From positions 58,566,636-58,630,635 of the forward strand of contig NC_134017.1 in NCBI RefSeq assembly GCF_040712315.1: a stretch of DNA of 64,000 nt, written 5' to 3'. Below, one piece after another: positions 10,507 to 22,129 of the stretch. Within the stretch, counting starts at the first letter, position 1. Each line of letters opens with the position of its first letter. The notes beneath the pieces were generated by a model. It did no database searches. It was not told the origin of the DNA and worked only from the letters and a program-made list of their open reading frames with translations. Made by a program: the position numbers and the translations under genes. This stretch comes from Castanea sativa. Lineage: Eukaryota; Streptophyta; Magnoliopsida; Fagales; Fagaceae.

Positions 10507-12639
10507 ATGTCTAGTGCGTCAAGTAACCCAGCCGTTTGCCCGCGAGGGGCGGGCTACGATGAAAGTTTCCGTCAGGTCCAAGAGATCCCGACACTTCAAG
10601 TGAAGAGAGGAATTCGTCAAGTACCTCTTCTTCCCTTGACGCGTGGTATAGAGATAGAGAGTTCGTAGTCGTCCAAGAGTAGTTTGGACGGCGTTGATCC
10701 CCCGTCCGACCAATAATTGGCCCAGATGGCCTTGGGGGAATTCGTCATGCCGCCCTCTCGGATTCGTAAATGATTTTAGGTCGTCCATGACCGAATCCCA
10801 ACTCAACTTACTTAGGACCAAGTATCAAATACCGGATAACATCCGTCCGCGTCTTCCCAAAAAATCGAGAAATGCTACTACAAGTGGAGTAGACGGTGTT
10901 GGGATCTACGAGCAAGCTTTAAAGGCGGGGCTCATTTCCATTAAGTTCTCTTCACTGTCGACTTCTTCAATACCTTGGTCCGTCCATCACCCAAATCTCC
11001 CCCAATGCCCGGAGAGTGTTCATCGGGGTTGAGGTTTTATACGGGCAATGTCCGACGGTTCCTTAAGGTTGACGGTGGAAGAATTTTTCCATTGTTACCG
11101 TCCGACGAGATTGTTAAGTCCAAGGGGATGTATAGCTTCGCAGCCTAGAAGTCCTTTATCGAGGCTCGTCAGCTGACACTCCAACTCGAACGCAGACCGG
11201 AAGAGCCGTTACTTCTTTTAGAAGGGGACGAATGGATGTGTCATCCAGGAGATGTAACTAATATGCCCGTCGACACAACATGGGGCATAATGCCTCCGTC
11301 GGTATGTGTATCCCTTTTGCTTCCGTCCGCCTTTTTTATTTTCATTTTTTTCTTTTTAGGCTTAACCGTCCTTTATTGGTACGGGACCGTCCACAAGGTT
11401 GACTTGAGCAGTGGAGTTTCTCGGAGAAAATCTTCAACAAAACAAAAACCGGCAAGAGAGGACTCGGGCTCAACTCGTCACACTCGATACGCTTCACGGT
11501 ATTGTGACGGGACCAGAACCTTTCATCCGCCGCCCGTCAATACGATAACAATTCGAAAACGTAAGTTCATCAAAATTATACCCGTCTTGTAATTCTTCTC
11601 GTTTTACTTTTTTATCTTCTCTCTCATCCGTCTTTGATTTACAGAGATGGACGCCGCCAGGAGGAAAGCATTCATTAAACAACAGCGGCGAAGAAAAAGC
11701 AAGAGGGAGGTCAAACAAAGGGGACGGTCCACCGTACCGTCAAAACGGATTCAAGTTGAAAAAACGGACCGTCCTCCCAAGAAGCAAAAGACCTCCACCG
11801 AGCCCGTCGTGGCTTTAAAGGCGAGAAGACGGGCGTCAAGCATGGAAAAGGCAAAGGCTTGATGAAAGGCCCACAACCTCCGAGGAGAAACCACCCGTTC
11901 TCTTCCCAGGGAGGATTCTAGCTATGCCCTTGAGAAGATGTCGTCTATGCCGACAACACGACCATGCACCTCGGCAACCATTCAACGGAAGCTATGGGTG
12001 AGACGGGTCTTTTCACCCTTGCACAGGTAATTTTGAATCCGTCTAATATTGTTACTAAGTTCCTTCACATCCGTCATAACGTTGTATTTTGCTTCCAGGC
12101 TACGGTGATGATGAAAGGGCTCATGGCCGTTGTCTCAATCATGAGACATCCATGGACCGTCCGAGAAAGAAAAGCCGTACGATGGAGGATGAGCCGCACG
12201 AGTTGAAGACCTACAAGATCAACATGGACAAAAGCTCAAATATTCTGAGGGTCGAGAGAGGAGGTGGAAAAAGAGAACGGGCATCTTCGTGAGATATTGA
12301 AGGACAAGGAGCGGTGACGAGACAACATCCAAGCTTCACAACGCAAAAGAGATTGCCGTTCTAGAATATCTAGATTCCGAACTCCTGACGGAGCTTAGGA
12401 GCTCCTTTGCTGACGGGTTCGATAACGCCATCCGTCAGGTGAAGTCATCGTACGCTGATCTGGACGTATCCCATATATCCATCGACGCTCAAGGGCAAAC
12501 GCTTGCACAATCCGTCCCGTTCGGAAAGTGCGAAGAAGTGTTTGCCGTCACTCGCTCCAGCCGACGAAGGCGAAGTTCCACCTCCCACCAGCCAAATGAC
12601 GGTCCAATGGTCGAGAACTCTCCTCCTAAGAATGAATAG
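10507..12639 (+). pseudogene. Antisense accessory ORF of Tat-type gypsy element, decayed
   Basis: A multi-exon gene lying opposite to gag-pol between the pol terminus and the 3' LTR. The ATG at 10507 opens about 53 codons and then meets TAG. Frame changes follow, after which the phrases TKYQIPDNIRPRLP, GIYEQALKAGL and, in shifted frames, an RVFIGVEVLYGQ-like and EEFFHCY-like stretch resemble the putative gypsy-type transposon domain (PF04195-like) of plants. Plausible GT-AG introns are 11302-11359, 11561-11644 and 12027-12098. The middle is basic (KKQK, RRKSKRE). The last open part ends at TAG 12637-12639. Several frame breaks make this copy non-functional as read. The better-preserved relative is at 60991-63486. 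Confidence 0.6.
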
Positions 12640-12852
12640 GACACTTGCTTTTTTGTAAATATTTTTTACCGTTGTAAGAGAACTTTATTTAATCCGTCAT
12701 TTGTAATTTAAACTTTGATTTGTCGAATCTTTTATTGCATGTTGCTTGCTCATTATCCGTCGTGCTTTCGCTTAACTCGTCCACTTGATGAATGGCCTTT
12801 CAAATGTGTTTTTGCTAACCGTTTATTTTGTGAACGAGATTTCTTTTACTCT

Positions 12853-13370
12853 TTGGGTGATCCGTCCACTTTGTGGACGTGTAGATTTTCACCCTTTTTG
12901 GTGATCCGTCCACTTTGTGGACTTTAGGTTTTTCACCCTTTGGGTGATCCGTCCACTTTGTGGACTCGTAAGTTTCTCACCCTTTGGGTGATCCGTCCAC
13001 TTTGTGGACTTGTGAGTTTCTCACCTGTGGTGATCCGTCCACTCCGTGGACTTGTAGGTTTCTCACCCCGTGGGTGATCCGTCCACTTTGTGGACTTGTA
13101 GATTTCTCACCCTTTTGGGTGTTCCGTCCACTTTGTGGACTTGTAGATTTTCACCCTTTTGGTGATCCGTCCACTTTGTGGACTTGTAGATTTTCACCCT
13201 TTTTGGTGATCCGTCCACTTTGTGGACTTGTAGATTTCTCACCCTCGTGCAGTGATCCGTCCACTTTGTCAGGACTTTAGGTTTTTCACCCCGTGGGTGT
13301 TCCGTCCACTTTGTGGACGTTAGGTTTTTCACCCTCTGGGTGATCCGTCCACTATGTGGACTTGTAGATT
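12853..13370. repeat. Tandem array of ~44-bp units made of two palindromes
   Basis: About twelve units, each with GATCCGTCCACTTTGTGGAC followed by TTGTAGATTTCTCACCC and a short spacer. Each unit holds two inverted repeats: GTCCAC/GTGGAC with a 3-base loop, and GGGTGA/TCACCC across the unit junction. The array lies exactly between the ends of the convergent pol (minus) and antisense (plus) genes. Variable tandem repeats in the 3' untranslated region are known for the Tat/Ogre lineage. Open frames through it on both strands are repeat artefacts. Confidence 0.85.
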
Positions 13371-13520
13371 TTATTGTAGACTTTCATCGCATGTATAAAA
13401 AATTCCTCTCATAAGTTTCAATAAACCAAATTGTTCATGAAAAAGAAAAACTCGCTCTAAGAAGTAAAAGCCATAACATTTAAACTGAAAAGTAAGGCAA
13501 GAGGTATTGTGGTGGCCGCA

Positions 13521-14690
13521 CTATTGGTAGTACTTCTTCGGTGCTCCGTGTTCCAGGGGTGGCCTAACTTCTTTCCGTCTAATGTCTCCAAGTAGTACGT
13601 TCCTTTCTCGCGCGCCATGAGATGATTCGGTACGACCTTCTACTGGGACCCAGCCTTTTCCTGTGGATGCATCTTTCGTAGCGCCAAGCACTTTACGCAA
13701 CACTAGATCTCCAACTTTGAAGTCCCGGTGCCGAACCTTAGAGTTGTAATGTTTTGCCATCATGTCCCGGTACCGCGCCGAGTCTTTCGGCCGCCGTTGC
13801 CCTAATTTCATCAACAAGGTCAAGCTCTAGACGTAATGCTTCAATTCTTACTCTCGTCATAACTTTCCACGCGGTAGCTCGTCAATCCCACTTCTACCTG
13901 GTATGAGGGCTTCGCACCAAACGCCAATCGAAACGGTGTCTCTCCCGTTGGCGTCCTTGCCGTTGTTCCGTACGCCCATAGGACACTTGCAGTTCGTCCG
14001 GCCATATGCCCTTTGCCCCTCGAGCCGGCTCCGATGATTTTTAACAAGGACCGGTTCGTGACTTCAACTTGTCCGTTGGCCTGTGGATGAGCGGGCGACG
14101 AGTAGTGATTCTTGATTCCCGCTGAGAACAAAAATCTCGAACGCATCGTTGTCGAATTGCTTCCCGTTGTCCGACACGAGCACTCTCGGGATCCCATATC
14201 GGCAAACAATATTTCTCCATACAAAGCCGCGAATATTTTTCTCCGTGATAGTAGCAAGAGCTTCTGCTTCCACCCACTTGGTGAAGTAGTCGATACCAAC
14301 CAACCACCAAGAACTTCGCTTGTCTTGCCGCTATTGGAAATGGACCCATGATGTCTAACCCCCATTGTGCGAATGGCCACGGGCCGGCCGCGGGTGTGAG
14401 TTCCTCCGTTGGCTCGCCCGATAAGGTTGCGTCGAATCGTTGACACTTATCGCAGCTCTTACGTACATATGGGCATCCTTCTCGCATTGTCGGCCAAGAA
14501 TACCCCGCCGAGTAGTTTGTGTACCGAGATCTTGATCCCGAGTGGTTTCCACGCATCCCTTCATGAACTTCCCTCATTACGTAGTCTCCGTCGTCATGGC
14601 CTGTGCATCTTAGATAAGGTCGGGAGAATCCTCTTTTGCAGAGGATGCCTTTGATCGCATGAATTGGGCCTAACCTTCAATTTCCTAGCT
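13521..14690 (-). pseudogene. Gypsy integrase region, frameshifted
   Basis: Minus-strand frames give, in order, a zinc-binding CDKCQRF motif, core sequence GLDIMGPFPIA and YFTKWVEAEALATIT, the VSDNGKQFDN segment with its catalytic Asp, SPAHPQANGQVE with the surrounding catalytic Glu region, and the C-terminal GDLVLRKV element, ending near 13521 with an APKKYYQ tail. The pieces lie in different frames, so several single-base indels separate them. This is a Ty3/gypsy integrase placed after RNase H, as expected for the superfamily. Not translatable as one protein. Confidence 0.85.
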
Positions 14691-14779
14691 TCTTCCTTCC
14701 CGTTCGGAAGCTTGCCGTCCTTGAGGTACGCCACGATTGGAACCGTCCAACCCTCTCCAAAGGGTTAATTCCTCGCACT

Positions 14780-15400
14780 GAACATTATCTAGTAACGATG
14801 AATATTGGACGAAGGACAATACACTCGCCCGGGACGACCATAGGTTCGGGCGAGCCTTTGCGAGTCGATCCGCTTCTTGATTCTCTTCTCTCGTATCCGA
14901 GTTATCGTGAATTGGAGGGCATCGTCCGACCCTTCACTTCTTCGAGATACCTTCTCATTCGTTCATTCCTACAATCATAACTCCCATCAACTTGGCTAAC
15001 TACGATTTGGGAATCGGAGTAGACCATTGCCTTCTGGCCCCAGGCCGCTATCGCGAGCTCCAATCCCGCTACCAGGGCCTCATACTCCGCTCATTATTCG
15101 TAGCCAGTAGGAATTCCCGACGGATCATAGATTCAATTTTATCTCCTTCCGGGGTATGGAGTACAACTCCGATTCCTCCCGCATGCTTATTGGGAGGATC
15201 CGTCTATGTGAATTCTCCATGTAGGCGTCTCTTCCCCCCTCGCTCCTCATGTGTAGTGAATTCCGCAATGAAGTCTCGCCAATATTTGTCCTTTCACACT
15301 TTCGTGGCTGGTATTGGATATCGTACTCGCTTAGCTCGATAGCCCACAAAGCCATTCGTCCGGCGGTTTCAGGATCGTGCATTGCTCTCCGCAATGGCTG
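14780..15400 (-). pseudogene. Gypsy RNase H region, frameshifted
   Basis: Minus-strand pieces include AGRMALWAIELSEYDIQYQPR at 15394-15290 and, downstream in other frames, NNEYEA-like, AIAA-like and IVVSQVDGSY-like segments of the second RNase H found in Tat elements. Interrupted by frame changes. It sits between reverse transcriptase and integrase. Function as part of the polyprotein is inferred from position and motif order. Confidence 0.7.
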
Positions 15401-15889
15401 ATCCGTCAGATTGTTATCGTGTGTGCTTGAAAATACGGCTTCAGTTTTCGAGCTGCAAGGTTACAGTACGAAGGCGAGTTTCTCTATCCGTGGGTACCTC
15501 TCCCTCGCGCCTCGCGCCCGGCTCACAAAGTACACAGGCTTCTCGGACCTTCCTTCCTCTCTAATGAGAGCCGCACTTACCGCCGCCGATGAGACAGCAA
15601 GATACAGGAATAATTCCTCCCCCGCGTAGACGGGCTAAGTAATGGCGGGGCGGACGGATATGCCTTCAACTCTTCAAATGCCCTTTGGCAGCCGTCCGTC
15701 CACTCAAAAGATTTCCTTAGCGTTCTAAAGAAAGCGGGAGACACTTGTCCGTTGCTCTTGATACGAATCTATTTAAGGCTGCTATCTTTCCCGTCGGGCT
15801 TTGCACTTCCTTCACCGTCCTTGGAGGGGATAGATCCATAATTGCTTTCACTTTTTCTGGTTGACCTCAACGTGCCCGCCGGGACACCA

Positions 15890-16699
15890 TGAACCCTAAG
15901 AACTTTCCAAGGTGTTCCGAATGCGCATTTGCTTGGGTTCGGCCTTCATTTTGTACGTTCGAAGAGTGTCAAAAGTCTCCCGGAGGTCCCTCGATGATCC
16001 GACGCTTTTACGCTTTTTACCAACATGTCATCTACGTAGACTTGGACGTTCCGCCAATCTGGTGCTCGAACATCTTGTTCATTAATCGTTGGTATGTGGC
16101 TCCCGCATTCCCGAGCCCGAATGGCATTACCTTGTAGCAAAAAAGCCCTTGACTCGTCACGAATGATGTCTTCTCTTGATCCGTCTTCTCCAACTTAATC
16201 CCGTTTGTACCCGAGAAGGCGTCCATGTAAGCTCAACAACTCATGTTTTGCGGTTGAGTCGACTAAAGCGTCAATCCGTGGAAGCGGGTAACCGTCTTTA
16301 GGGCATGCTTTGTCGAGATCCGTGAAGTCAACGCACATTCTCCACTTCCCATTTGACTTTTTGACCATTACCACATTCGCCACCACCGGGTAGTACACTT
16401 CTCGTATGAAGTCCGCTTCTCGTAGCTTTCACTTCCCTCTGCCGCGGCCTCGATCCCGCTCGCAGCAAACACGCGTTTCTTTTGTCTGACGGGGGGAAGG
16501 AAGGTGATACATTCAATTTATGAACTATGACGGCCGGATCTATTCCCCGCATGTCGTCATGGCTCCATGCGAACACATCTTGGTTTTCTTTAAGGAACAT
16601 TAGAAGCGCATGTCGAATCGGTTGGTCGACCGAGGTCCCTATCCCGGTGGTTCGATCAGGCCTTGAATCATCTAGTTGGACTTCTTCCAATGTCTCCAC
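15890..16699 (-). pseudogene. Gypsy reverse transcriptase region, frameshifted
   Basis: Motifs in order on the minus strand are ENQDVFAWSHDDMRGIDP (about 16590), ANVVMVKKSNGKWRMCVDFTD (about 16360), LDKACPKDGYPLPRID, QEKTSFVTSQGLFCYKVMPFG (about 16160), GNAGATYQRLMNKMF, and the catalytic YVDDMLVKS (YVDD codons at about 16024-16038). Conserved residues are kept, but the motifs fall in at least four frame segments, so frame breaks outnumber visible amino-acid damage. Ty3/gypsy, Tat-like by sequence style. Confidence 0.88.
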
Positions 16700-17160
16700 G
16701 GGTTCTCCGCCATTATTCTACTCGTTCTTCGATGCTCATTGTCGTTCGTACATGGTCATCCATCTCCATCATGGCCACGTAGCATTCCCTTGTAGTTACT
16801 TGATTTCCGCGTAGTTCTCCAACCCCATGTTCTGGGAAACTTGATCATCGATGGTAGGTTGAAGTGATGGCTTTCCATGCGTTGAGTGTAGGTCGTCCGA
16901 GTATGGCGTTGTATGCCGAGGAACAATCAACCACTAGAAAGGAGATATTTTTAGTTATCCGTTGTGGGTAGTCTCCTACCGTCACCGCCAGCCGTGACGG
17001 ATCCTAAAGGATGGACCCGGGTTCCCCCAAAGCCAACGAGGGGCGCGGACGCGGATCAAGCGCTCCTTTGCAATCCCCATTTGCCGGAACGCCGATAGTA
17101 AAGGATATCCGCTCGAGCTCCCGTTGTCTACTGAACTCGGTGGACGTTGAAGTCTCCTAC
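16700..17160 (-). pseudogene. Gypsy protease and linker region, frameshifted
   Basis: Minus-strand frames contain [18 protein letters not shown] near 16950-16900, the conserved C-terminal part of the plant gypsy aspartic protease, and just upstream a decayed VNVHRV(L)-like segment where the catalytic D[T/N]GSS box is expected. The box itself could not be read in one frame. The stretch then leads to a CYVAMMEMDDHV segment before the reverse transcriptase. Confidence 0.65.
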
Positions 17161-18710
17161 TCGTATACCGACCACAAGTGCGTCGTCACGGGGGTGGTGA
17201 AGACGCCGGCCTCGTCTTCAAAAAACTCGATACCGGAGTCGTTCCGCCGTATTCTTTCTAATGAAGGTCCCGTCGATTGGACACTTTGCACCGTCCGCAA
17301 ATAAGTCTTTCGGCCTTCTCGGGACGATCCTACTGAAGCGTTGCCCCCATTATCATCCGTATGTCCGCCACCGTGGTCCGGGACGCCGTTTTCCCGTCTA
17401 GGGTTCTGTCTCGGGGCCGATCGAGCTCTTTCCTTCCTCACGAACCTTTGCAACCTTCCCCGCCTTATAAGGGCTTCGATCTCGTTGTTTCAAGTCATAA
17501 CAGTTCGTCGTATCATGGCCGTGGTCACGGTGAAAGCGGCAATATCTATCTCTTGGCCTTTTGTTCGGATCTCCCTTTAACTTACCCGGAATGTCAAGCT
17601 TCCTTCATCTTTGATTTGCATAAGCACTTGGTCAATTGGGGCTATGAGGGGTGAAACTTGTAAACCTCCCCGAAGGTGGTTTGGGTCTCGTGCCTTCTCG
17701 TCGATCTCTGGTTCTAGCCGCTTTTCGTCCGTTATCCGGTTTCATATCTTCCTCTCTCTCCCTTTTCTTTGGTTTATAGTCGTCTCGGCCGCATGGCATC
17801 CTCCGCATTCATATACTTCGTCGCCCTGTAATAGACATCGGACATAGTCTTTGGGTCATTCTTACATAGGGAAAATAAGAACTTACCCTCTTTGTAACCC
17901 GTTTGTGAATGCCGCCACAAGTGTCTTGTCGTCGGCTCCCGTCTATCGAGAGGGATTCCTTATTGAAGCGGGCTATATAAGACCTCAATGTCTCACCTTC
18001 TCGTTGTTTAATTCCCGCATGCATGCAATAGACCTCTTGTGTCGATGACTTCCAATGAAGTGTGACACAAACCGCGCTCCTAATTCCTTAAAAGTGCCGA
18101 TGGAATTAGGCGTCAACTTGCTGTACCAATCCCTCGCAGTGCCCTTTCAAAGTGGTGAGGAAAGCTCGCACATGATTTCGTCCGGGTACACCCCGAAGAT
18201 GCATCAGTTGTTCTCGAAAGACTCCAGGTGATCCAACGGGTCCTTGGATCCGTCATAATTTTCCACATTGGGGCATTTTGAACTTTGAAGGACGGGGCAT
18301 GAATTCACCAACGCCGTGAATGGTGAATCCGTTCTATGGACTCAGGTCGTCTGCAGGTTGGATACCCGTCCCTTAAGGGCGTTCATCATGGCATCCATAC
18401 GTTCCCTCATCTCCCGCATCCTGGTGGCGTGGTCGGCACTGTGTCTAAAGCAAGTGGTGGATTGGTTTCTTGTCGCTCGGGTCTAGTCGGAGCGTTGCGC
18501 GCCTCAGTCTTTCCGCGTTCCTTCCTTCGGGGGGCTAGCGCCCTCCCCGATCTTCCCGTGGTGCACTTCCGATTTGCGGTTATTTGCCGCAACCGTTCTT
18601 CCAAATCATGATTCGCTGGGCCGAGGCGCTCAACCGCCGCCGCAAGCGTTTGGACCTGCCTTCCAAAGCGGTGGTACGTGGTTCGTCGCCTTGATTGTTG
18701 TTCGTCGCCA
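17157..18710 (-). pseudogene. Gypsy gag region, frameshifted
   Basis: A plausible start is the minus-strand ATG at 18710 (MATNNNQGDEPRTT). One base further on, the frame shifts into QVQTLAAAVERL and HDLEERLRQ, a short coiled coil. Near 18020-17950 QREGETLRSYIARFNKE is a typical retrotransposon gag core. Near 17520-17490 YCRFHRDHGHDTTNCYDLK is the zinc-knuckle-like part that binds nucleic acid. Gag would form the virus-like particle. The copy is broken by several indels. Confidence 0.8.
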
Positions 18711-18781
18711 TCGATCGGGTGAGTGCCATGCAACTCTTTGTCTCGAGGGATAGAGCGAGGCTAAAAAATAATCGAAGATTT

Positions 18782-18815
18782 TCTTCCTCTATTTCCCACA
18801 GACGCGCCTAACCGA
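18782..18815 (-). other. Primer-binding-site region of the gypsy element
   Basis: Directly inside the 5' LTR the minus strand reads TCGGTTAGGCGCGTCTGTGG, then GAAATAGAGG. The GGCGC...GTCTGTGGGAA string closely resembles the sequence at the primer binding site of many plant Tat-type elements. The exact tRNA was not assigned. Confidence 0.55.
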
Positions 18816-19308
18816 TGATGTCGAAAATATCACCGTGAGTTGCAAGCGCTCCTCGAACGAAAGCAATATCTGCAAAAAGAAAGCAAAGGACCTAAAAGAG
18901 AGCACCGGTGTGGTGTCGGCCAAATACCCTCCGAAGGTCAAGTTAGAATCTCCTTCCTTTAACCCTAGAGTGCCAGAGTTAAGAATATTATGCGTACCTT
19001 CATACCTAGGGTTTCTGGGGTATTTATATTGAGTAGAATTACCTTTCTTTTAGGATACAACTTCCTTCTCAAGTTCCTTTCCATATAGGGGTCTTCCCAA
19101 ACGTGCGTCGCAAGAAGTCCAAATATACACGTTTGCGTGGGGATAAAGCAAAAGCTTATCTGAAATATATCAAACGACGTGCCACGTGGCATCCATAATT
19201 AATTTATACAAGACGGACATTCAGCAACACCCAACCGTCATAGCTGGGTTACTCATGGTGTCGATCCGTCCTCACTGTCTCCATCCACTTACTATTTTTA
19301 TCCCCTTC
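18816..19308 (-). mobile_element. Gypsy element: 5' LTR (right copy, possibly truncated)
   Basis: Near-identical partner of 9556-10049. It stops abruptly after TATCCCCTTC and joins unrelated LINE-derived sequence with no CA terminus or matching target-site duplication. The outer edge was probably lost, or the homology includes internal sequence. TGATGTCG marks its inner boundary next to the primer-binding region. Confidence 0.85.
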
Positions 19309-19890
19309 AAAAAGAAATCTAAACCTTGCTGAATTCCCATCCTAGCAAAGTTGTAGGCACATTTATTAGTTTCGCGGAAGCAGTGCTTAATACAAATCAG
19401 GAGGAATTGGGATGGTAGGTGCTTGCAATCATCCACAAGAGAGGAGTTAGCTAAGTTGGCATTGCTGGTATTAGTAATTAAACAGATCTACTATAGCTTT
19501 AGCATCAATTTCAACTTCCACGAAGTTTCTTGCAAGACAAATAGTAAGCCCATCCCGTAGGGCCCAAAGCTCGGCAATAAAACTTGAGGCTCTCCGAATG
19601 TTTCTAGCAAACCCGATCACGCAGTTCCCCTGTCATCCCTCGCTAATCCTCCACCGCCAGCAAGGCCCGAGGTTTCTGAAGCGGATCCATCGGTAATCAG
19701 CTTCTGAGTGATTCTAGCCGGAGCCTTTGGAGCAAGGGCACAGTGGACATACTCCACGGATTTGATCAAAATTTGGGTATCCTAGTTGTTGTGGTTAGGG
19801 TAGTTCTTAAACACCACCAAGTTCCTTCTAAGCCAAATGTTGCAAATGGCAAAGAGAAAGACATACATCCAAGGGGGCTGGTTAGAGGAT
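19309..19890 (-). mobile_element. LINE (L1-like) 3' fragment with RNase H domain
   Basis: On the minus strand this reads as the C-terminal RNase H of plant L1-type LINEs: KLITDGSAS, AELWALRDGLTICLARNF, a VEVEIDAKAIVD segment, a LVDDCKHLPSQF segment, and ETNKCAYNFARMG at the end near 19330. Endonuclease and reverse transcriptase are absent, as expected for a 5'-truncated copy. The left edge meets the gypsy LTR, which may have inserted into or beside it. Confidence 0.75.
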
Positions 19891-20193
19891 AGAGTAGTTT
19901 TTATTATAATTTTTATGAAACTGCTGTAACAGTTGGTATTCTTTTATATGCATTATTAATACTTCGTTGTCTATATATAACTTTGGAGTTTATATATATA
20001 TCGTATATATGCATGAGTGCCAGATATGGGTTTCCATAATTTGTGAAGTGGGTCACATGCTCATGCCTTGAAGATGATCAACAGTGCAATTATTCTAATA
20101 TTCTTGCAGCATTCCAAAACTACCCCTTGTTTTCCAATTATAAAAGCTGTCCTTTGTCTTTTCTTCTTTCCTTACCAAGTGCACCCCTATGGG

Positions 20194-21249
20194 CGTAGAA
20201 TATCCGTCTGACTCATCAATCCGCCTAGCTTGTAGTCGACCCAGCCACCTCATGCTGGTATCAAGTTAAGTGGTTTGAGTTAGGTGGGTTAGACTTCCCA
20301 AAATAGCAAATTAGATTGGGTAATTGATTGAAACATTGTCAATCCGTTACAACCCGACCTGCTTATTTAATTATAAATAAATAGAAAAATATATTAGTTC
20401 AAAATTTTTAACCATTATTCAAAGTTAATCAATTCACCTAATCAATTTTTAAACTAATAGGTAAAAATTCCTTAAACAAAATATTAAAAAGTCAACATTG
20501 AAACCCTAAACTTACTTCAGTCGTATACTACAAACACTCTGTATTTAGCCTTCACCTTCAACCAACATTGAAGCCTCTTTTTTTTTTTTAATTCTTTTTT
20601 TTTTTTTTATATCCCTTCAATTCCTCACCTTCCATTAGTTGCATGCTATCCTAGACAACCACAAAGGTAATTGTTTTAATATTTTGTATTGTTTAATGTT
20701 TGTATTTATATTTTTATTGAGTACATTGTTTGTCCTTTGATTTGGGCTCCATATATTCTTGTAAATCTACAAAATGTTTTGTCTTTGGATCCATTTTATA
20801 TATTATAAAAAAAAAAAATGATAACTAGCTATACCTACAAACTCAAATCAATCCATTGAAAATGCAAACAAATACAAAACGACATGTAACTTTAGATTGA
20901 AAAGTTAAAGGTCATTTAGTTTCCAATAATAGAGTTAGTTTTACTGTTATGCACGTGTAATACTCTTAGTGGTTCTCAACTTCTTATAGTTTGTGATACA
21001 GTTAGTTTAGGCACCAATGTTGGTTATCCTTGTATGTAAGTATATATACTCGGTAGTTTACCAAAAGAATAATGTCAACCTGCCCAACCCTCCTAACCCA
21101 TCGAGTTGAAACCACCAAAATTTGTAACCAATCTACTGGATTTAGATTTTAGTGGGTCGGTTGTTGATTGAAATTTTCCCAACTCACTAGTGGCGGATTG
21201 GATAGAATATTGATTTTTACCTGCCCAATTCGACCCGCACACACCCCTA
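20194..21249. mobile_element. ~1.06-kb insertion with 8-bp target-site duplication
   Basis: Copy A has one uninterrupted target (near 2295-2312). Here CCTATGGG occurs on both sides, at 20186-20193 and 21250-21257. An 8-bp duplication suggests a hAT element, and the right end read inward (TAGGGGTGTGTGCGGGTCGAA) resembles common plant hAT termini. The left end (CGTAGAATATCC) does not match it, so that terminus may be rearranged. The interior is AT-rich with no transposase. Confidence 0.6.
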
Positions 21250-21360
21250 CCTATGGGGGTCCTTTGGGAACACTATAAACCATGGTCAACAATAATCTTA
21301 TTATCATGGAATCAAATTTTTTTTTTTTTTTTTTTTTAAGAAAGGGAATATTTAAATTAC

Positions 21361-21518
21361 TTTTTTTAGAGAGTTTCAATCTATGGCGGCCGCTCCTGCG
21401 GATAGTTTTTTATCATCAGACTAAGACACCAATTAGTTTTTGATGTAAGCGGGAATTGAACTCCAGAGCTCTTATTCAATAATTAAAGACTTTATCAGTT
21501 GAGCTAACTGAAACCCAC
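21361..21518 (-). mobile_element. tRNA-derived SINE inserted in copy B
   Basis: Same family as 6741-6900: a minus-strand TTAGCTCAACTGATAAAG A-box-like segment, a diverged B-box region around GAGTTCAATTCC, and the terminal TCTCTAAAAAAA. Copy A reads TTTAAATTATTATATTAAAAGC at this point with no SINE, so the insertion happened in B after the blocks split. Confidence 0.7.
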
Positions 21519-22129
21519 AATTAAAAACATTCCCATTTGTATTATTCTTTTTAGCTAAATGGTTTTATAGTATACTGTGTTTTATATATATTAGTGGCCA
21601 CTAAGACCATGATAATAAGCTTCATGAAAGCAACACACACAGACTACTTTAGAAGTTACAAGTTCCTTATGCTAGCAGAGAAATTAAAAATTTGATGCCA
21701 TGATCTAAAAAAACAAAGAGAGAGAAGAGAGATGTCAATTCTTGGTGCTGGTGCAAATTTGTCCTAGGCACGGATTTGGGAGTATGCAGCTAACTTTTGG
21801 TTGGAACGGAGATCGGAGTTGCCATTTTGTTTAGGTCCAAGAATTGCTTTTTTTTTTTTTCTTTTTTTTTTTAATGAAATGACCCGTATGCAACATTTGA
21901 ATTGCTTTTTGACCGGTATGCAAAGGTCCAATTCAATTTTACTTTAGGTATGGAGTTAGGGTATGGATTTAAGAATGTGTTAGAAAACAAAGCCGTAAAA
22001 TCTAATGGATTAGCCTCCACTTGTACAACCTAGTTATTTTCTAACAAAGAGCCCCCACTAAGTTGCTTCCTTCTTAAGATTGCAACATTTGAATAAGACA
22101 ATAAATTCAGATGATGCTAGTCATTCAAG

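Noticed and set aside
12984..13332. Open frames of 89-98 codons on both strands
   Set aside because: They run through the 44-bp tandem array and encode only its repeat (PSTLWTC / KVDGSP), so they are not genes.
12853..13370. CRISPR-like regular repeats
   Set aside because: The genome is plainly nuclear plant DNA, units abut without unique spacers, and the position matches retrotransposon 3' UTR repeats.
9556..19308. Endogenous plant pararetrovirus
   Set aside because: Integrase and paired LTRs are present and no movement or coat motifs were seen, so it is an LTR retrotransposon.
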